DNA of 64,000 bases from Rhizophagus clarus (GCA_015698045.1 BLAL01000020.1:496001-560000); one strand, 5' to 3'. Positions 54,601 to 63,787 are shown, numbered from the stretch's first letter. Notes: generated from the sequence alone by a model not told the origin. Translations and numbers: made by a program.

Positions 54601-55539
54601 AAGAATCCAATCATCATTTATGATTATACCCGCAATCTTTAAATTTTTTATACCCTGTGTTTACTGCACAACGTTTTATTTTACTTGAACTTTTTAGAAT
54701 TCAAGCAACACATAATGATTTTGATATAGAACGAATCATTGATAATTCTTTTCTTTTTAGTTGATTATGCATTCCTAATTTTATTTTATCTTTAAATCAT
54801 CCTTTATTTTGTTTTTTTATTCCTATTGAATTTTCTAATTTATTCAGACACCGTATTAAAGGTGATAAAATGGTGAAATCGTTAATTCTATCTTATTATT
54901 TTAATTTCACTTTGGCCAGTAAAGCCACGATTTGAAAATATCATGCCTGTTGCTTCAAAAAATAGAGAACTACTAATGGAATCAACAAAAATTCTTTCAA
55001 ATCTTATCATCGCTCCTCTTTGCCCAACACACGTGTTGATGACTCACATGATCATCAATCAACCTGAAGTACAAGACAAGACTATGGCTTCTTTTGTACT
55101 CATAATTCTCCACGGTTACTAGATCGCGATCAGTCTTTTATTATAAAAACTACTTCTTCAAATTTCATACACAATGATCCATGGCATAATTATATTTTTC
55201 ATCTTTTGTTGTTTCACTTCTTATTTTATTTGAATTTCTTTCATTTAGTATAGTGTTTCATTAATATGGTTATATTTGGTGGGACGCTGGTGTATTTTAA
55301 TGAAAGATAGACCTCTCCTGCTTATGGTAGTGTTGGGTTAGTCGCATACTTGTATTTTTGTAATATGTACACTCTCTGGTAAAAAATATCTGGCCACCCT
55401 GACAATTATTGCCAATTATTACCTATTAAAGTTACATTTACGCCAAAACTAATATATGTAAATAAACAAAAATTTTTTTTTTCCATGGAGATGTTTTCTT
55501 CAGTCACACAAAAACAAAAAAAATTTTTTATGAAAAAAA

Positions 55540-56567
55540 TGCCCAAAAGGCGTGAGCTTACCGAGTTTGAATGAGGGAAATTATTGGTTTATGGAGAGGG
55601 GGGCATAGTGAACAAAATATTGAAGAAATTCTTGACCACTCAAAGACAACTATTCATGACATTATAACGAACTACAAAAATTCACAACAAATTACTGCTG
55701 TGCCACATCCAGGAAGACCGCCAACTGAAAACTCACTGAAAGAAACATTAGGCAACTCATTAAAATCATTAAGGAAGACTGGCAACAATCTTTAGATGAA
55801 ATAACAAAAAAAATTAGTGAGTCTTTATCAATTTTTGTATGTTCTAGTACTATAAAAAGTGCCTTATACTATGAGGGGTTTTTTGGCCAAGCTGGAAAAA
55901 GGAAACCATTAGTTTCTGAAGCAAATCGTAAAAAAAGGCTAGAATGGTGCTATGAAAGAAGAAATTGGGATACTGAGTGGGATTCTGTTATTTGGAGCGA
56001 TGAATCTTGCTTTTTATTATTTTAAAATGATGCACACCACTGGGTCTGGCGTAGACCACATGAAAAATATGATGTTGATTGCTTGATTCCAACGGTAAAA
56101 TCTGAAAATCAAGGTGTTATGGTGTGGGGGTGTTTTACAAAAGATAAACTTGACCCTTTGGTTCAAGTTTCCAGTAGTATTACAGGTGATGTATATATTA
56201 ACTTATTAGAAAATACTTTTTTACCTTTTTATAATAGTTTAGATGATGATTTAGAATATATTTTTCAAGATGATAATGCGCCAGTTCATAGAGCAAGGAC
56301 AGTTAAACAATGGAAAGAGGATAATTCAGACCCAAGTCTTCTGTGACCTGCACAGAGCCCGGATCTTAATCCGATTGAACATTTGTAAGACATTCTAAGG
56401 AGGGTTTGGGTGCACAAACCTCACCAAAAAATATTGGTGAGTTAATGGAGGTCTTGGTGGAGAAATGGGATAAAATTGAGCCTGAAGTTTTAGTGAATTT
56501 AGTTGAAAGTATGCCAAGAAGGGTTCAGGCCATAATAGATAGTCATGGGAATCCAACTAGATATTAA
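55540..56567 (+). pseudogene. Tc1-type transposase, DD34E, inactivated
   Basis: The likely start is MKKMPKRRELTEFE near 55530. The helix-turn-helix region (IIGLWRGGHSEQNIEEILD, then a GRPP linker) is at 55571-55720. The catalytic part keeps D in WSDESC (about 55999), D in QDDNAPVHRA (56272-56274) and E in NPIEHL (56377-56379), with exactly 34 residues between the last two. Lesions: TGA plus a frameshift at about 55570-55585, a frameshift at about 55750, a stop at about 56023, and TGA and TAA in place of two conserved Trp codons (SLL*PAQSPDLN and EHL*D). By family it would cut at the inverted repeats and insert at TA. This copy cannot make a full protein, though all three acidic residues survive. 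Confidence 0.9.
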
Positions 56568-56631
56568 TAAAAAATTCATGTTTTCCTGAGTTGAATGATA
56601 TATTTTGTACATATTGATGACTCAATCCCCC

Positions 56632-56633
56632 AA

Positions 56634-56712
<79 letters not shown>

Positions 56713-56714
56713 AT
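56632..56714 (+). repeat. (AAAT)n microsatellite inside the Tc1 element
   Basis: About 21 perfect tandem copies of AAAT/ATAA, directly downstream of CAATCCCCCAAT. Such a tract is not part of a standard Tc1 element and probably expanded after insertion. Perfect units imply recent slippage. Confidence 0.9.
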
Positions 56715-56889
56715 AGTTGAATGATATAAAATTTTTATAATTTTTATTAAAAAATTGTTAAAGTCAGCATATAAATTTACCGATGTTAAAGTGGTCAGAT
56801 ACTTTTTACCAGGGAGTGTACCTTTGGATGATATCGTAGTTGCTTGTATCAATTTCAACCTTTCTAAATAAAATAAATAAATAAATATA

Positions 56890-57800
56890 AAACCCAATTT
56901 ACTTTCCTCACTTACTCTCAATATAATTCTATTCTCTCCACTATTAAAAAATTATTTAAACATATTTTGCATTTACCTTTAAATACACCAATCAATTATA
57001 CATACAGTTATGCTGTGCCACTTTTTACCCAACTCCTTTTTAATTCTCCTCTTTTAAAACCTATTGTTGTTCAACAATTGATCAGTTTACAACACTATTA
57101 TGGTTAACTGATTACCTTCACCCAAAGATCTTGAATCTTTGGCCTATATAAAAAATTTTTCCACTTTATTGCTAATACGACTTTATGCCTTTAGCTACGT
57201 TAATTTATTTTTCATTCCCAATATTGATCTACATATTACAGGAGGGCACACTTCTATTATCCACCATATACCAGGCTTAACAGCAACTGATTTAATTAAC
57301 CTTTGCAAGAGATAAGTAATGTTTTTAGATCAAGTCTGCACTGAAGATGGCAGTTTCCTTTGCTCTTACAACAACACCAAAATGTTAAATAATCAACATT
57401 GTAAAGGTTCTACCCCGAAGTGGTATCATAAAGACATAAACTAGTCAAGAATACCTGGTCTCCCACTTCAATAAAACTAATTAATCCTTACTTTAGATGT
57501 TCCCCCTACACAATACTTTGCTCCCAATACACTTTCTATATTGCAATCTCTCTCTCACAACCCAAGAAACGAATGGGTTATCACTTGGGACTCAAGCACT
57601 TCTGACATTATGTACGAAAAACTATTACTCAACTTAATTATTCAGGCTCTCGTTCCATTTCACAAATTCAATACTATCTTCAAGGATACTTAGAATCTTC
57701 TCACTCCCGAGCGCACAACGCCATGATGTAAAACTACCTATCTATATGGCTATATCCATGCAAAGGCTGTAATCACCACCACTAAGATTTGACCCGGTTT
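56890..57800 (+). pseudogene. LINE copy 3, internal ORF2 fragment
   Basis: Matches the stretch between the RT and RNase H of the intact ORF2 (about residues 1095-1400). KKLFKHILHLPLNTP-like sequence at about 56945 and PLFTQLLFNSPLLKPI at about 57015-57065 are followed by ITGGHTSIIHHIPGLTATDL (57236-57295). Then come VMFLDQVCTEDGSFLCSY at about 57318-57370, KGSTPKWYHKDI at about 57403 and CKGCN at about 57760. Stops and shifts are frequent. It overlaps and extends beyond the stretch missing from copy 2, so it is a separate insertion or a displaced fragment, not its simple continuation. It ends where the MITE at 57800 begins. Confidence 0.75.
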
Positions 57801-57802
57801 TA

Positions 57803-57996
57803 CATTCAACCTGATTTCATAATGTATGGGACACATGACAAATTCATGCCGTGAATTTGTCGAGTTGCAATAGAAAATAAAATAAACACGTGAATATAAA
57901 CATAACTATAGTAATTATATGATTATTATCCGACAAGCCCAGTCGGCATCAAATTTTATCACGTGTCCCGTACATTATGAAATCTGCTGTAAATAT
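57803..57996. mobile_element. MITE with about 45-bp terminal inverted repeats
   Basis: Left arm 57811-57851 (CTGATTTCATAATGTATGGG, then ACACATGACAAATTCATGCC) and right arm 57944-57986, whose reverse complement starts CAGATTTCATAATGTACGGG and ends in GATGCCG, agree at almost every position. TTTACA flanks both arms and may extend the repeat. About 190 bp, no coding sequence. It borders the end of LINE copy 3. Confidence 0.8.
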
Positions 57997-57999
57997 TGC

Positions 58000-58560
58000 G
58001 CTACAGTTAACTCGATTTCACCCGATTTCAAAATGATACGGATACCCGGGTGAGGGGTGACCATTTACTAGGACACGGTTCCAATCTCTATAATTTACTT
58101 TGATGAAATTAAATTAGAAGTGAAAATCATTCGAAGTACACTATATAAATAATATATAATTATGCGTAAAAAATAAATCCCTAAGTTATATAAAATGGAC
58201 AAATTTTAATTCTTTCCAACTCATTAATGAAATTGTTAAGAGCTAATTTTTTTCTATCCGTTTACTAAATTTTTAAAAAATAAAAAATAAAGATAGCAGA
58301 GTGAATAATAATAAAAATTACCAATAGTTTGTAAAACCAAATATTTGAGTAATAGTTATATTTCATATGAACAATACATGCATGACACGATTGACACGTA
58401 GACTAATTTGTACAAGAAATGTTATTCTAAAAATTTCAAGTAATTAGATTAGTGGAAACGATCATTATATAATAAGTTTATTCAAGAAACAATTAAATGC
58501 GAATAGTATTTATGAATTAATTGAATAGATTTATTAAGATTTATTAAGTAATATTACATT
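58000..58560. other. AT-rich spacer, nothing recognised
   Basis: No frame or repeat that I can support. A short GC-richer patch with CCCGATTTC and ATACCCGGGTGAGGGG lies at 58020-58060. Confidence 0.35.
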
Positions 58561-58564
58561 CTTA

Positions 58565-58940
58565 GCTAAAGGGTGGTTATAGCATAATTTATAAAGTAAT
58601 TTGGATATGGAAGGATAATTAACTACAACTTTCGAAGTTAGCATAAAGCATGGTCATTGGTCATTGGTCATTGTTTAAGAAAAATATATGGGTAAAAAAA
58701 TATAATCCTATTAATAATAAATTTCAAAATTTATGGAATATTTCAAGACAATTTTAAATCATAATTTACATGGAGATTTTTTTTAATTGAAAATGTGAGC
58801 GATCTTGGGTTATGTAGATTAGTTAATGAATCTAACTATGATAATGAAATATATGAAAAGTTCTACCTTAAATTTACTAGAAGTATACGTGGTAAGACTG
58901 TTATTTTTGATGATAATAATGAAAGTATGTGTATGCAAAG
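58565..58940 (+). pseudogene. protein kinase fossil 1 (Gly loop to activation segment)
   Basis: Short frames in the order of a Tyr-kinase-like domain: AKGGYSIIYKVIWIWKD at about 58565-58618 (glycine-rich loop KGGFG.VY), NLHGDF at about 58765-58782 (catalytic loop, HRD equivalent), and VSDLGLCRLVNESNYDNEIY at about 58796-58855 (DFG equivalent DLG and activation segment). The Lys/Glu region and the lobe after the activation segment are missing, and stops occur between blocks. Kinases of this type are hugely expanded in this fungal group. This copy is dead. A direct repeat GGTCATTGGTCATTGGTCATT lies at about 58652. Confidence 0.6.
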
Positions 58941-58944
58941 TTAA

Positions 58945-59655
58945 TTCTATATCATAAATATTACGTAAATATTTATCTGATTTACAATTATGTAATTAGA
59001 TGAATTAGAAGAATGTATGAATAAAGTCTGACTGTAAATTATTTAGAAAGATCATAAAGGGAATAAATAATACTAACCACATCTTCCAGTGAAGTAATTC
59101 AAATAGCAGAATCGGGAATTCTGAATTGGAACGATCTTGCATTATTAAATGAAGAGAAAATTAACTCCCTTCTATAGTGACAGCTTGTCAGGCATACACA
59201 AACAATGCAAAAGTTGAAATAATTCTTGAAATGCTGTTAAATAGTACAACGATTTTGTTAGTGATATAAAGGATCTAAGTTTTTCCTTTTTATTATAATA
59301 TGTCAGTGCAATTTTGCACATACTGTAGCTTTAATTGTTTGTTGGTTTTTATCACGCGCGTTCATGCACAAACCTAAAATCTTTTCACCTACGAATTTAT
59401 TATCACTGATATTTTTTCAATGTGATTTCGATTACATCTCTGGCCTTTAAACTAAATTTTATTCACAATTACCGTATGATATACTCTAATCTTTCGTAGT
59501 TTCGTTTCGTTTTTAGAGTGTTAGCATTTACATAAACTAGTTGCAAGAATCCAGGAATGAATTATTATTTTTTCAATTACTAGTTACTACAAAATTTAAT
59601 AAATAAATTACATGTAAAAACACGTCCAAAGTTTAAGTCAATCATTTTAATCTTT
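58945..59655. other. AT-rich spacer, nothing recognised
   Basis: No intact frame. A region at about 59095-59230 has weak plus-strand coding texture that I could not assign. Confidence 0.3.
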
Positions 59656-59659
59656 TAAT

Positions 59660-59860
59660 TATTTAACGGATATCCGATGTTCGGTTTTTATCTGCATAAT
59701 TCGGGAAACCCTACAATTCTGGCCAGAATTACTGCTGACCTGACTTGGGATAATGTAGATATCCAGAAACTATGGACAATTATCCGGTTTATCAGGATTG
59801 AATGGATAACCAATATCCGGATTAACGGATCTGAACTCTAGCATGTAATGACGGCAGACA
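59660..59860. repeat. TCCGGAT-type cluster upstream of F-box gene 3
   Basis: GGATATCCGATGTTCGG, ATTATCCGGTTTATCAGGAT, CCAATATCCGGATTAACGGA, and GTAATGACGGCAGA at 59845-59858 (the same 14-mer as at 48117-48130). Confidence 0.5.
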
Positions 59861-59953
59861 GAATTAATGGAAAGTGTGGCGAAATTAGTATTTTTAATTT
59901 GGCCCGAATTAAGAAAATTGGGACTGTATTACAAAAAAGATCTGCCCGTATTT

Positions 59954-60005
59954 GGCAACTAAACATGCATCATTACGTAATTGTAATTTGTAAATTTATA
60001 TAACC
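59954..60005 (+). promoter_or_regulatory. promoter block of F-box gene 3 with TTACGTAA palindrome and TATATAA
   Basis: GGCAACTAAACATG, then CATCATTACGTAATTGTAA (TTACGTAA at 59973-59980, a bZIP-type palindrome), then TATATAA at about 59997-60003, about 100 bp before the ATG. The first part recurs at 63530-63580 (GGCAACTAGACATGACG, GCATCATTACGTAACTGTAA), which suggests a shared promoter-derived segment. Confidence 0.5.
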
Positions 60006-60101
60006 ACATGATCTTTATATTTCGTAACACAAATAAAAAAAGAATTTTCGTCTTTCGTCTTGAAATTTAAAATTTAAAATTTCATTTTTATATTAAAAAC
60101 G

Positions 60102-61541
60102 ATGCCTCAACTTCCCGCTGATTGCTTGAACGAGATTTTCGAATATTTATCTGATGACAAATTTACTTTACATTCATGTATATTAGTAAATAGACTTTGG
60201 TGCGAGATTTCTGTAAGAATTTTATGGAAAAATGTTTGGAAATATAGCGCTTCAAGTTTTAGTTTTAGTACTTTGGTTGCTTGTCTTCCAAACGAATCAA
60301 AAAAACTTTTACGCGAGAATGGAATTAATATCTCAACTCCAACTTTCGAATTTCCAACTTTCGATTACGCATCATTTTGCAAAGTTCTACCTATTGGAGA
60401 AGTTTATTACAAGCTTGGGTTCTTTCTTGAAAATCAGCAACTCATTTTATCGAAAAATTTCAAAATTGGTGTAGATGCAATAGCACAAGAAATCATTAAG
60501 CTGTTTTTAAGACAAATAACATCTTTAAAGCAATTAAAAATATCTAAATTTTGGCAATTTTTGTCTTGGCAAACTCCAAACACAAATTTTGTCTTTTATC
60601 CCGAAGCTAAAGATTGTTTAAAAAATCTTTCTGAATTACATTGCACTTCGGATATTTCTTCAGAATTTTTTTATCAACTATCTCAACTAAGTCACAATAT
60701 AACAATATTAAACATAATGATTGAAAATCACATTCCAAATGGATTAACAGATTTAATTTCTGCTCAGAGATGTTTAAAATGCTCTAAAATAGCGATATAT
60801 GACGTTCTGAAGGATATTACTGATTTGTTATTGAAAAAGCTTCCCGATACATTAACAAAATTAAATCTTTATGGGGGAGGGGACAACATTTCATTATCAT
60901 TCATTACTAGTCTTATCAACTTGGAAGAGCTTCAATTAGAATTCGGATATAGTGAATGGTTCAAAAATTTTGAAATCTTACAACACACTATTTTTCCACA
61001 ATTGCAAGTTTTAAAAATTGTTAATGCATGTCCAAAATGTGAATCATTAATAAAATTTTTGGAAAATAATGGAAAAAATTTAAGAGAAATTTATTTATGC
61101 GAGTATTCAGGTTATTGTGATAACTCGTTGAATTTAGCTATTGCAAATTTTTGCCCAATTCTTAAGAAAATTTCTACTGGAATTAAAAATTATGAATTAG
61201 AAACATTAGAAATAATTTTTGATGGTTGTCAATATTTAGAAAGTATTAAAATTTGGTGTGGCGGTTTATTTTTAAACGATATGAGAGCATTACAAATAGT
61301 TATGAAATACTCAAAAAATATTAATGAAATAGTATTGGATTATCGAAATAATGTACGGTTTAAAATACTTCCAAAGGAACTAGAAACTATTTTTATGAAT
61401 AATACATCACGAAAGCCATTTTCATTGGTTGTTAACAATGATTTTGATATTATAAATAGTTTAGACAAAAATGGCGAAAACATAAAGATAATTGAAAAAT
61501 ATATTAAGTTAGGAATGATTAAGAGATTTAAAGTTTATTAA
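60102..61541 (+). CDS. F-box/LRR-like protein, 479 aa
   Basis: A single exon with a textbook F-box of this fungal family: residues 1-48 read LPADCLNEIFEYLSDDKF, then CILVNRLWCEISVRILWKNV. Leucine-rich repeat-like segments fill the rest: LKQLKISKF, LKNLSELHC, LTKLNLYGG, LINLEELQLEFGYS, LRENGIN-type links and LREIYLCEYSG. The protein ends FKVY. The likely job is to present a substrate, recognised by the LRR part, to the Skp1-cullin ubiquitin ligase; the substrate is unknown. The start is the first ATG after a TATA-like promoter and a leader rich in AAATTTAAAATTT. AATAAA at 61614-61619 ends the unit. No damage is seen. Two kinase fossils lie on either side. Confidence 0.92.
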   Translation: MPQLPADCLNEIFEYLSDDKFTLHSCILVNRLWCEISVRILWKNVWKYSASSFSFSTLVACLPNESKKLLRENGINISTPTFEFPTFDYASFCKVLPIGEVYYKLGFFLENQQLILSKNFKIGVDAIAQEIIKLFLRQITSLKQLKISKFWQFLSWQTPNTNFVFYPEAKDCLKNLSELHCTSDISSEFFYQLSQLSHNITILNIMIENHIPNGLTDLISAQRCLKCSKIAIYDVLKDITDLLLKKLPDTLTKLNLYGGGDNISLSFITSLINLEELQLEFGYSEWFKNFEILQHTIFPQLQVLKIVNACPKCESLIKFLENNGKNLREIYLCEYSGYCDNSLNLAIANFCPILKKISTGIKNYELETLEIIFDGCQYLESIKIWCGGLFLNDMRALQIVMKYSKNINEIVLDYRNNVRFKILPKELETIFMNNTSRKPFSLVVNNDFDIINSLDKNGENIKIIEKYIKLGMIKRFKVY

Positions 61542-61613
61542 AATGAAAATTTTGATCTGTATATTAAACTGTCACAATTCTAGACTTATTTCGTGGCGTT
61601 TATTTTTATTTTC

Positions 61614-61619
61614 AATAAA
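61614..61619 (+). terminator. polyadenylation hexamer of F-box gene 3
   Basis: AATAAA 73 bp after the stop codon, in T-rich sequence. Confidence 0.55.
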
Positions 61620-62404
61620 GTTCATTCTCATATTTTCATTTATTGGCTGACTTTATCAGTGATTTATTTACGTAATAATTTTTTTCTTTTAGATGCGGTT
61701 CTTTTTGTTTTTGGAGATAAAAGGTTTCATTTTATTTTTTTTTTTCATTCTTTTTTCATTTTTATTAATAATATTCAATTTTTTTTTAAATAAGCTTAAC
61801 CAATCTCTTCAGTTTTTTCTTCTTTAAGTTTTAACGAATTTCTTTGTTGAAAACATGTTAGTATTTTTTTTTGTTGTTGTTGCTTTTTTTACTGCTAATT
61901 TTTATCTTGATTTTTCTTATCTTTGGGTTCAGTACTTTTTTTTTAAACTTTAGTGGTCTTCTTTATGGAAATGGAGGTCGGTATTTGGGCTGTTCTTTCA
62001 TTTTTTCATTTTTTTTTTTGTCATTTTCGCAATTAATTTTTGTTTTTTTCCTTACTTTTTTTAAGCTTCAACTGTTCTCTGTAAATACTGGTTAGTATTT
62101 GGGCTGTTTTTTCTTTTTTTTTTAATTTTTCGACATTCTCTTTATTAACTTTCATCTTTTCTTACTTTTCTTTAGATCTTTAAGCTTTTCTTTCTTTAAA
62201 TCTCAACTAAAAAAAATAAAAAAGAGTGAAGGGAAAACATGAGAAAGGAAAAGGAAAATGGTCAAAGAGAATGAAAAGGAAGGATGAAAAGAAAGAAATC
62301 TAAAGTCGTACAAAAGAAAAACCTTTTTTTTTTTGTAAAAAAATAAAATAGTTTATTCTTTTTACTTAGATTTTGTGAAACCTTACGTATGTTTGTTTCT
62401 ATTC

Positions 62405-62438
<34 letters not shown>

Positions 62439-62450
62439 CTTTCACATTTC
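61620..62450. repeat. long T-rich tract with internal direct repeats and a T28 run
   Basis: About 800 bp of strand-asymmetric poly-pyrimidine DNA. GGTATTTGGGCTGTTCTTTC at about 61979 is echoed by GTATTTGGGCTGTTTTTTC at about 62095, giving an imperfect direct repeat of about 115 bp. At about 62210-62330 the bias flips to purine (AAAGAGTGAAGGGAAAAC, GGAAAAGGAAAATGG). An uninterrupted T28 lies at about 62406-62433. Hydrophobic short frames here are artefacts of TTT/CTT codons. Confidence 0.55.
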
Positions 62451-62454
62451 TTTT

Positions 62455-63050
62455 ATAGGTTCTGTCAAAGAATCAGTAACTGTAATTAATTTATTTTTTG
62501 TTATGGATGATGAATGACTCAATCATCATCAAATTTTAAATTTTAGACTATTATGTTTTCTGGTTTAACCAAGCTTTTTCCTATTAAATGCCATTATTAG
62601 TCAATGGAGCATATAATAGTAAACCCATGCTTTAATGATTGTTTCTTTTTCAGTTCCTTGGCCTTTTCCGTTTCATTTCTTTATTCATGGACTTTGATTT
62701 TAAATTTTATTTGATTAATAACAACTAACTAGCAAAACATTTTAAATATATAGTTTCGTAGAAGTTAGTCTTCCAAAAAATTCGTAAATATAACCATACA
62801 GTATGTGACGTACCGGATTATAGTAAAAAAAAATTGTAAAATCACAGTCACAGCAACCAATCAAATTTTATTTTAAAATAAATCACATGATATGTGGGCA
62901 AAAAAAACCAACGATGTCACCACAGGGCATCTAGTCAAATTTCTATTTCAAAATTTAATTTAATGATATCTAGCAGAAATTTTTGAGAAATTCTACTTCA
63001 ATTCTATAGTTTGTAATAGATTATAAATTTATCCTTTAATTATTATATAA
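62455..63050. other. AT-rich spacer, nothing recognised
   Basis: No frame or repeat that I can support. Confidence 0.3.
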
Positions 63051-63054
63051 ACAA

Positions 63055-63400
63055 CTTGTGATTTGAGGTCATGTAAACCAGTTAATCAACTTGATACAAA
63101 AACAAAAATATATGGAGTTCTTCTTTACGTTGTGCCAGATAAAAATATTACATGATAAATCTTCACTAAAGACACTCGATATATATAGCTTTGAGATTAT
63201 TATATGGGAGTATGACATCAGGAGATTCAGTATTTCATAATATTGCTCATGATTTATATCTTTAAATATTTGCAGAGGTATTAGACCAGAAATTATAGAA
63301 GGGACAATGCCTGAATCTGTTGACTATGAAAAGATGTTGGAACTTGGAATATTGATACTGAAAAAGGCCAAACGCCAATGAATTAAACAAAAATATCCGA
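63055..63400 (+). pseudogene. protein kinase fossil 2 (activation segment to C-lobe)
   Basis: Plus-strand pieces follow a Tyr-kinase-like C-lobe. DLRSCKPVNQLDTKTKIYGV and LLYVVP at about 63063-63140 match DFG...YGVLPYVAPE. YSFEIIIWE at about 63185-63211 matches YSFGIIMWE. FHNIAHDLYL is at about 63235-63263. CRGIRPEIIEGTMPESVDYE lies at about 63276-63335, followed by MLELGILILKKAKRQ, matching C.G.RP.I..GTP..Y..LM..CW...P..RP. Frameshifts (for example at about 63140-63160 and 63262) and the absence of the N-lobe mark it as dead. It overlaps fossil 1 in the activation segment, so the two are separate copies. Confidence 0.72.
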
Positions 63401-63529
63401 TGGAAAGAAATAAAATAAATAGAGAATATTCACTCCTTGTAACCATGATTATTTTATTATTTTGCATTAATTGATTTATAGTCATTTATTTTTGCCAGAA
63501 ATTGAATATCATCCAGAATCTTGTTAATC

Positions 63530-63587
63530 GGCAACTAGACATGACGTAACTAACTGCATCATTACGTAACTGTAAATTATAACTAAA
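63530..63587 (+). repeat. second copy of the F-box gene 3 promoter block
   Basis: CGGCAACTAGACATGACGTA and GCATCATTACGTAACTGTAA with TTACGTAA at 63562-63569 match 59954-59990, with an insertion of about 13 bp. No gene follows it within the window. Confidence 0.5.
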
Positions 63588-63603
63588 CCGTTTTATGTCA
63601 AAA

Positions 63604-63730
63604 GTCTGCTGATTTTCAACAGGCCCCTGTGATTTTTAGCAGGGAGTCTGCTGTTTTACAGCACACCCCCGCTGTTTTCTGCAGGTGCCCCATTATTTTA
63701 TAGCAGGTCCCCTGCTGTTATTGCAGCAGG
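63604..63730. repeat. tandem array of GC-rich mini-hairpins (CCTGCTG...CAGCAGG)
   Basis: About six successive short inverted repeats with GC stems and T-rich loops. The clearest are CCTGCTGTTATTGCAGCAGG at 63711-63730 (7-bp perfect stem), TGCTGTTTTACAGCA at 63649-63663 (6-bp stem) and CCCTGTGATTTTTAGCAGGG at 63625-63644 (outer 5-bp stem). The others are degenerate (about 63606-63622, 63669-63684, 63690-63707). This is an isolated GC island in AT-rich DNA. Confidence 0.75.
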
Positions 63731-63787
63731 TGATGGGTTGTACAAACAAACTAAATTTAGTAGTTCATGAATAAATTTGGAAATTTT

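Larger units (their letters stand above)
55370..56818 (+). mobile_element. Tc1/mariner (IS630-type) DNA transposon, 1449 bp
   Basis: The ends are about 29-bp inverted repeats differing at about three positions: left CACTCTCTGGTAAAAAATAT, right (reverse complement) CACTCCCTGGTAAAAAGTAT. Both are flanked by TA (55368-55369 and 56819-56820), the standard target duplication of this superfamily. It encodes one broken transposase and carries a long AAAT microsatellite near its 3' end. It sits inside the 3' region of LINE copy 2, so it is younger than that LINE. Confidence 0.92.
51655..56890 (+). pseudogene. 5'-truncated, decayed LINE copy 2, split by a Tc1 element
   Basis: Homology to the intact ORF2 starts near its residue 530 and runs in order. 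MINSLLERKP is at about 51869-51900, KAAGISNITYEDIKHLH at about 52195-52245, and NTRPIILLETFRK at 52362-52400. WIGIQDLSKAYDGIN (motif A) lies near 52565-52607, GIDQGEV near 52725 and YLDDTTWI near 52890. After a deletion of roughly 150 codons at about 53290, LQNKEIMFLDQIITED follows. Then come the RNase H remnants FYTDGS (about 53818), KGEFLALLTALL and IFTDSRAVIYTL (about 53948-54040). The C-terminal region (54307-54642, GHLPTIDRLYAQY) and a 3' tail with AAATAAAT at 56867-56890 complete it. Many stops and frameshifts make it dead. The endonuclease and ORF1 are absent. The tail is separated from the body by the Tc1 insertion at 55370-56818. Confidence 0.88.

Noticed and set aside
61593..62095. 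hydrophobic short frames (66 and 74 codons) as membrane proteins
   Set aside because: They consist of Phe/Leu/Ile produced by T-rich DNA and have no independent support.
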